Positions 5,415 through 8,263 of a DNA stretch of 8,263 nt are shown here, piece by piece (position 1 is the first letter of the stretch; each line of letters starts with the position of its first letter). The stretch covers positions 1 through 8,263 of the forward strand of contig JAGARY010000288.1 in the NCBI GenBank assembly GCA_017622055.1, written 5' to 3'. This DNA is from Treponema sp. (GTDB taxonomy: Bacteria > Spirochaetota > Spirochaetia > Treponematales > Treponemataceae). Made by a program: the position numbers and the translations under genes. Below the pieces are notes generated by a model. The model saw nothing but the letters and a program-made list of their open reading frames with translations. It did no database searches and was not told the DNA's origin.

Positions 5415-6005
5415 ATGGAACCAATTATATTAGCTTCATCTTCACCAAGAAGACAAGAAATATTCAAAATGTTAAAAATTCCATTTAGAGTAATTATGCC
5501 AAACATTGAAGAGTCATTTTACCCTATTGTGGAAAAATCAAATGTTCCAGAACTTTTAGCAAGAGAGAAAGTTTTATCAGTAATAAAATCTTTACCTCCA
5601 GAACAAGAGATTCCTTGGGTTTTAGGTGCTGATACAGTTATTCTTTTTGAAGATGAAATATACGGAAAGCCACAAAATCAAGATGAAGCTTTTGAATTCC
5701 TAAAGAAATTTCAAGGTAAAACACATACTGTTATTACTTCTTTAGTTTTGTACAACGGAAGAAAAAAATCTACAACTTCAAAAACATGTAAAACAGAAGT
5801 TACTTTTGCTCCAATGTCAGATGAAGAAATTCAATGGTATGTAGATACAGGAGAATGGCACGGTGCTGCTGGTGGATACAGAATTCAAAGTTTAGCATCA
5901 TGTTTTATTCAAAAATTAGAAGGTTCATATAGTTGTGTAATTGGGTTGCCAATCTTTGAACTTTACGATATATTAAAGGAACAAGGTTATTCTATTTTAG
6001 AATAA
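5415..6005 (+). CDS. maf: Maf-family nucleoside triphosphate pyrophosphatase
   Basis: Hydrolyses non-standard or excess nucleoside triphosphates to monophosphate and pyrophosphate, a cytoplasmic house-cleaning role also linked to septum control in some bacteria. The 196-residue length is typical. Family motifs are ILASSSPRRQEI (5-16) at the phosphate-binding loop, REK (50-52), LGADTVILFEDEIYGKP (70-86) with catalytic-type Asp73, GKTHTVITS (101-109) and the late block GEWHGAAGGYRIQ. The motif set, with RR, Lys52, Asp-Thr and the IQ pair, fits the YhdE-like dTTP/UTP pyrophosphatase subgroup better than the YceF subgroup; this subgrouping is inference. ATG at 5415 has AGGA 6 bases upstream. The only promoter-like sequence I see is weak: TTGACT (5303-5308), 17 bases, TGTATT. 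A strong hairpin with a T-run lies immediately upstream, so expression may depend on read-through. Confidence 0.95.
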   Translation: MEPIILASSSPRRQEIFKMLKIPFRVIMPNIEESFYPIVEKSNVPELLAREKVLSVIKSLPPEQEIPWVLGADTVILFEDEIYGKPQNQDEAFEFLKKFQGKTHTVITSLVLYNGRKKSTTSKTCKTEVTFAPMSDEEIQWYVDTGEWHGAAGGYRIQSLASCFIQKLEGSYSCVIGLPIFELYDILKEQGYSILE

Positions 6006-6007
6006 TT

Positions 6008-6036
6008 TTAATAAAAAGTTCGTAGAACTTTATAAT
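6008..6036 (+). promoter_or_regulatory. rpsB-tsf promoter with a GC-rich discriminator
   Basis: TTAATA (6008-6013) is followed by 17 bases and a perfect TATAAT (6031-6036). The bases just after the -10 box, CCTCCGTGCGC (6037-6047), are strikingly GC-rich for this genome. The predicted start is near 6043, leaving a leader of about 70 bases. The -10 box directly follows a small AAGTTC/GAACTT dyad. Confidence 0.6.
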
Positions 6037-6037
6037 C

Positions 6038-6095
6038 CTCCGTGCGCTTAGCGTAACGAGAAACAGAGTATGGGGTAAGAATTAATAATTCTTAC
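6038..6095 (+). promoter_or_regulatory. Structured rpsB leader with two hairpins
   Basis: The first hairpin pairs CTC-GTGCGC (6038-6047) with GCGT-AC-GAG (6051-6060) around the loop TTA, with two single-base bulges; only its inner part would be transcribed if RNA starts at about 6043. The second pairs GTAAGAATT (6075-6083) with AATTCTTAC (6087-6095), a perfect 9-base-pair stem with loop AAT. It ends 6 bases before the AAGGAG ribosome binding site (6102-6107). Neither has a T-run, so they are not terminators. Confidence 0.5.
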
Positions 6096-6113
6096 AACGT
6101 GAAGGAGTACATC

Positions 6114-6983
6114 ATGGCTGTAGTTACCATGAAAAACCTATTGGAATCTGGAGTTCACTTTGGACACCAGGTAAAACGTTGGGATCCACGTATGAAGAAA
6201 TACATCTTCGCAGAAAGAAACGGGATTCACATTATTGACTTGCAGAAAACAATTGCTGCAATCAAAGACGGATACGACGAAGTTCGTAAAGTAACAGCAT
6301 CTGGAAAATCAATCCTTTTTGTTGGTACAAAAAAACAAGCACAACAAGCTGTACAAAAAGAAGCTGAACGTTGTGGTATGTTCTATGTAAACAACCGCTG
6401 GCTTGGTGGTATGCTTACAAACTTCTCTACAATCAAAAAATCACTTCAACGCCTCAAGAAAATTGAAAAGATGGAAGTTGACGGAACTTTTGAAAACTTA
6501 ACAAAAAAAGAAGTTTCATCTTTACAAAAAGAAAAAGCAAAATTAGAAAAAAACCTTGGTGGTATTAAAGAAATGAAAGAACTCCCAGGAGCAATCTTCA
6601 TTATTGATACACACAAAGAACAAATTGCAGTTGCAGAAGCACGCAGAATGGGAATTCCTATTATTGCTGTTGTTGATACAAACTGTAACCCAGAAGGTAT
6701 TGACTTCCCTATTCCAGGTAACGACGATGCTATTCGTGCTATTTCTTTATTCACATCTATCATTGCTAACGCTGTAATTGAAAGTGATAACGAAGCTGGT
6801 CTTAAGATTCTTGAAAATCTTGGTGATGAAGAAGAATTTATCCAAACAGATGCAGCTATTAAAAATGAAGATGAAGAAATTGTTGATTATTCAAACTATC
6901 AACCAACAGAAGTAAAAGAAGAAGATATCGAAGCTGATGATAAAGACAGCCTCGTTGATGAAGATAAAATTTACAAGGACTAA
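6114..6983 (+). CDS. rpsB: 30S ribosomal protein S2
   Basis: Protein of the small ribosomal subunit, needed late in 30S assembly. The start ATG at 6114 gives the standard N-terminus MAVVTMKNLLESGVHFGHQ and has AAGGAG 6 bases upstream; an in-frame GTG at 6099 is rejected because it would overlap that site. Further S2 blocks are RWDPRMKKYIFAERNGIHII, LFVGTKKQAQ, NRWLGGMLTNF, GAIFIIDTHKEQIAVAEA and GIPIIAVVDTNCNPEGIDFP. The protein is 289 residues, longer than the roughly 240 usual in bacteria: residues from about 224 on form a tail with about 25 acidic residues in 66. From memory, treponeme S2 proteins are similarly long. It is the first gene of a unit with tsf, 3 bases downstream, and has a structured leader. 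Confidence 0.98.
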   Translation: MAVVTMKNLLESGVHFGHQVKRWDPRMKKYIFAERNGIHIIDLQKTIAAIKDGYDEVRKVTASGKSILFVGTKKQAQQAVQKEAERCGMFYVNNRWLGGMLTNFSTIKKSLQRLKKIEKMEVDGTFENLTKKEVSSLQKEKAKLEKNLGGIKEMKELPGAIFIIDTHKEQIAVAEARRMGIPIIAVVDTNCNPEGIDFPIPGNDDAIRAISLFTSIIANAVIESDNEAGLKILENLGDEEEFIQTDAAIKNEDEEIVDYSNYQPTEVKEEDIEADDKDSLVDEDKIYKD

Positions 6984-6986
6984 TTT

Positions 6987-7820
6987 ATGGAAATTAAAGC
7001 AGCTGATGTAAAAGCACTTCGTGATAGAACTGGTGCTGGAATGATGGATTGTAAAAAGGCTTTGGTTGAATGTAACGGAAATCAAGACGAAGCTGAAAAA
7101 TACTTAAAAGAAAAAGGTCTTGCTGCTATGGCTAAACGTGCTGAACGTGCCACAACAGAAGGAAGACTTTTTGTTCGTCAAGAAGGAAACAAAATCATTG
7201 TTGTTGAATTAACATGTGAAACAGACTTTGTTGCAAAAGGTACTGATTTTGTTGAACTTGGTGAAAAAATGCTTGATGTAACAATTGAAAAAGGTTACAC
7301 AGAAATTACTGATGAACACAAAAAAATGCTTGAAGATTTGGCAGTAAAAACTCGCGAAAACATGAATGTTGCTAAAGTTGAAGTTATTGAAATTGCTGAT
7401 GATTCTTGTGGTGCTTTCTATGTTCACTCAGACAAAAAAACTGGTGCTGTTGTAGTAGTAAAAGGTTCTACAGCAGATGCAGTTAAAACTTTTGCTTACG
7501 ATTGTTGTCTTCACATTGCAGCATTCACACCATCTTATACATCTAAAAAAGATGTTCCACAGAGCTACATTGATGAACAAGCTGATATTTTCAAAGCTCA
7601 AATGGATCAAGATGAAAAAATGGCAGGAAAACCTGACAATGTTAAACAAGGTATCTTACAAGGAAAAGTTAACAAACACCTTGCAGAAATCTGTTTTGAA
7701 GATCAAATGTTCGTAAAAGACGACAAAAAAACAGTTACAGCTAAATTGGCAGAAGTAGGAAAAGAAAATGGTGCAACACTTTCTTTTGCTTCAGCTAAAT
7801 TATATGTACTTGGAAAATAA
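6987..7820 (+). CDS. tsf: Translation elongation factor Ts
   Basis: Guanine-nucleotide exchange factor that removes GDP from EF-Tu so it can bind GTP and aminoacyl-tRNA again. The 277-residue length is normal. The N-terminal UBA-like module has the signature LRDRTGAGMMDCKKAL (11-26). The core has the EF-Tu contact motif CETDFVAK (77-84), and the C-terminal part has GKVNKHLAEICFEDQMFVKD. The ATG at 6987 is 3 bases after the rpsB stop; its ribosome binding site AAGGA (6975-6979) lies inside the last codons of rpsB, so translation of the two is probably coupled. No separate promoter is visible. A terminator-like hairpin follows. Confidence 0.98.
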   Translation: MEIKAADVKALRDRTGAGMMDCKKALVECNGNQDEAEKYLKEKGLAAMAKRAERATTEGRLFVRQEGNKIIVVELTCETDFVAKGTDFVELGEKMLDVTIEKGYTEITDEHKKMLEDLAVKTRENMNVAKVEVIEIADDSCGAFYVHSDKKTGAVVVVKGSTADAVKTFAYDCCLHIAAFTPSYTSKKDVPQSYIDEQADIFKAQMDQDEKMAGKPDNVKQGILQGKVNKHLAEICFEDQMFVKDDKKTVTAKLAEVGKENGATLSFASAKLYVLGK

Positions 7821-7830
7821 TTAATTTTCT

Positions 7831-7873
7831 GAAAAGGGGTTTTTCAATATTTGAACTGCCCCTTTTCTTTGTT
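7831..7873 (+). terminator. Terminator-like hairpin between tsf and frr
   Basis: GAAAAGGGG (7831-7839) pairs perfectly with CCCCTTTTC (7859-7867), and the loop holds a small inner stem, TTCAA (7843-7847) with TTGAA (7851-7855). TTTGTT follows. The T-run is short, so termination may be partial, leaving some read-through into frr. The stem is 10 bases after the tsf stop codon. Confidence 0.7.
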
Positions 7874-7908
7874 ATAACTTTATAAAATTTTATTTAAGGG
7901 GATTATTT

Positions 7909-8263
7909 ATGGCAGAAACATGTGAAGTTCGTATGGAAAAAACTATTGCATCTTTAAAAGATTCATTTAACACAATTAGAACAGGTCGTGCTAATGCGGC
8001 TATTTTTGATAAAGTTCGTGTTGATTATTACGGAAGTAAATCGCCATTAAATCAAGTTGCTACAATTGCAATTCCAGAAGCTCGTTCTGTTATTATTACT
8101 CCTTTTGACAAAACTTTAATTGGCGAAATTGAAAAAGCAATTCAAGTTGCAGATTTAGGATTAAATCCTTCTAACGACGGAAAAGTAATTCGCATTTCTA
8201 TTCCTGCTTTAACAGCTGAACGCCGCAAAGAATTAGTAAAACAAGCTAAAACAATGGCAGAAA
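7909..8263 (+). CDS. frr: Ribosome recycling factor (C-terminus outside window)
   Basis: With EF-G it splits post-termination ribosomes for reuse. The first 118 codons are present of about 184 expected; the frame is open to the right edge. Family blocks include SFNTIRTGRANAAIFDKVRV (19-38), the hinge and beta-rich domain with YYGSKSPLNQVATIAIPEAR, SVIITPFDK, and GLNPSNDGKVIRISIPALT, then TAERRKELVKQAK at the start of the second helix. ATG at 7909 has AAGGGGA (7896-7902) 6 bases upstream. It follows tsf after a hairpin. In many bacteria pyrH lies between tsf and frr; here it does not. A weak TATAAA (7881-7886) could give frr its own start, but no good -35 box accompanies it. Confidence 0.97.
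   Translation, partial: MAETCEVRMEKTIASLKDSFNTIRTGRANAAIFDKVRVDYYGSKSPLNQVATIAIPEARSVIITPFDKTLIGEIEKAIQVADLGLNPSNDGKVIRISIPALTAERRKELVKQAKTMAE

Noticed and set aside
5291..5488. A 65-codon open frame through the hairpin region and the start of maf
   Set aside because: It runs through two terminators, overlaps maf in another frame, and lacks a ribosome binding site.
6099..6113. Upstream GTG start for S2
   Set aside because: It would place the ribosome binding site inside the gene; ATG at 6114 gives the standard S2 N-terminus.
6446..6763. A 105-codon minus-strand open frame opposite rpsB
   Set aside because: It is a shadow of highly conserved S2 sequence.

Overview
The window looks like chromosomal DNA of a host-associated spirochaete of the genus Treponema or a close relative. 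The basis is its strong AT-richness, the treponeme-like S2, EF-Ts and RRF sequences, an S2 with a long acidic tail, and exported proteins with a spirochaete-style lipobox. This is recognition from memory; no search was run. Most genes are housekeeping, and I see no phage, insertion sequence, CRISPR array, tRNA or rRNA.

Left half (1-3698), all on the minus strand. In transcription order: coaD (coenzyme A synthesis), then a strong tandem promoter, rpmF (ribosomal protein L32) and acpP (acyl carrier protein) in a tight pair closed by an intrinsic terminator. Next come rnc (RNase III) with its own promoter, and a large gene cut by the left edge. That gene encodes a membrane-anchored CHASE2 sensor whose output domain, expected to be a nucleotide cyclase, lies outside the window.

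Right half (3753-8263), all on the plus strand. Two exported proteins of unknown function come first: an acidic lipoprotein, and a signal-peptide protein with HEAT-like helical repeats. A 153-base gap follows with several hairpins, including a GC-rich terminator and a second terminator-like hairpin that ends on the ribosome binding site of maf. After maf come rpsB and tsf (ribosomal protein S2 and EF-Ts, 3 bases apart), a terminator-like hairpin, and frr (ribosome recycling factor), cut by the right edge. The rpsB-tsf-frr block supplies translation factors; rpmF-acpP-rnc links ribosome, lipid and RNA-processing functions.

The less ordinary content is regulatory. At least two genes (CHASE2 gene, lipoprotein gene) have a promoter whose -10 box ends 6 bases before the start codon and have no Shine-Dalgarno, which suggests leaderless mRNAs. 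The HEAT-like gene has two similar dyads at its promoter. The rpsB promoter has a GC-rich discriminator and a structured leader.
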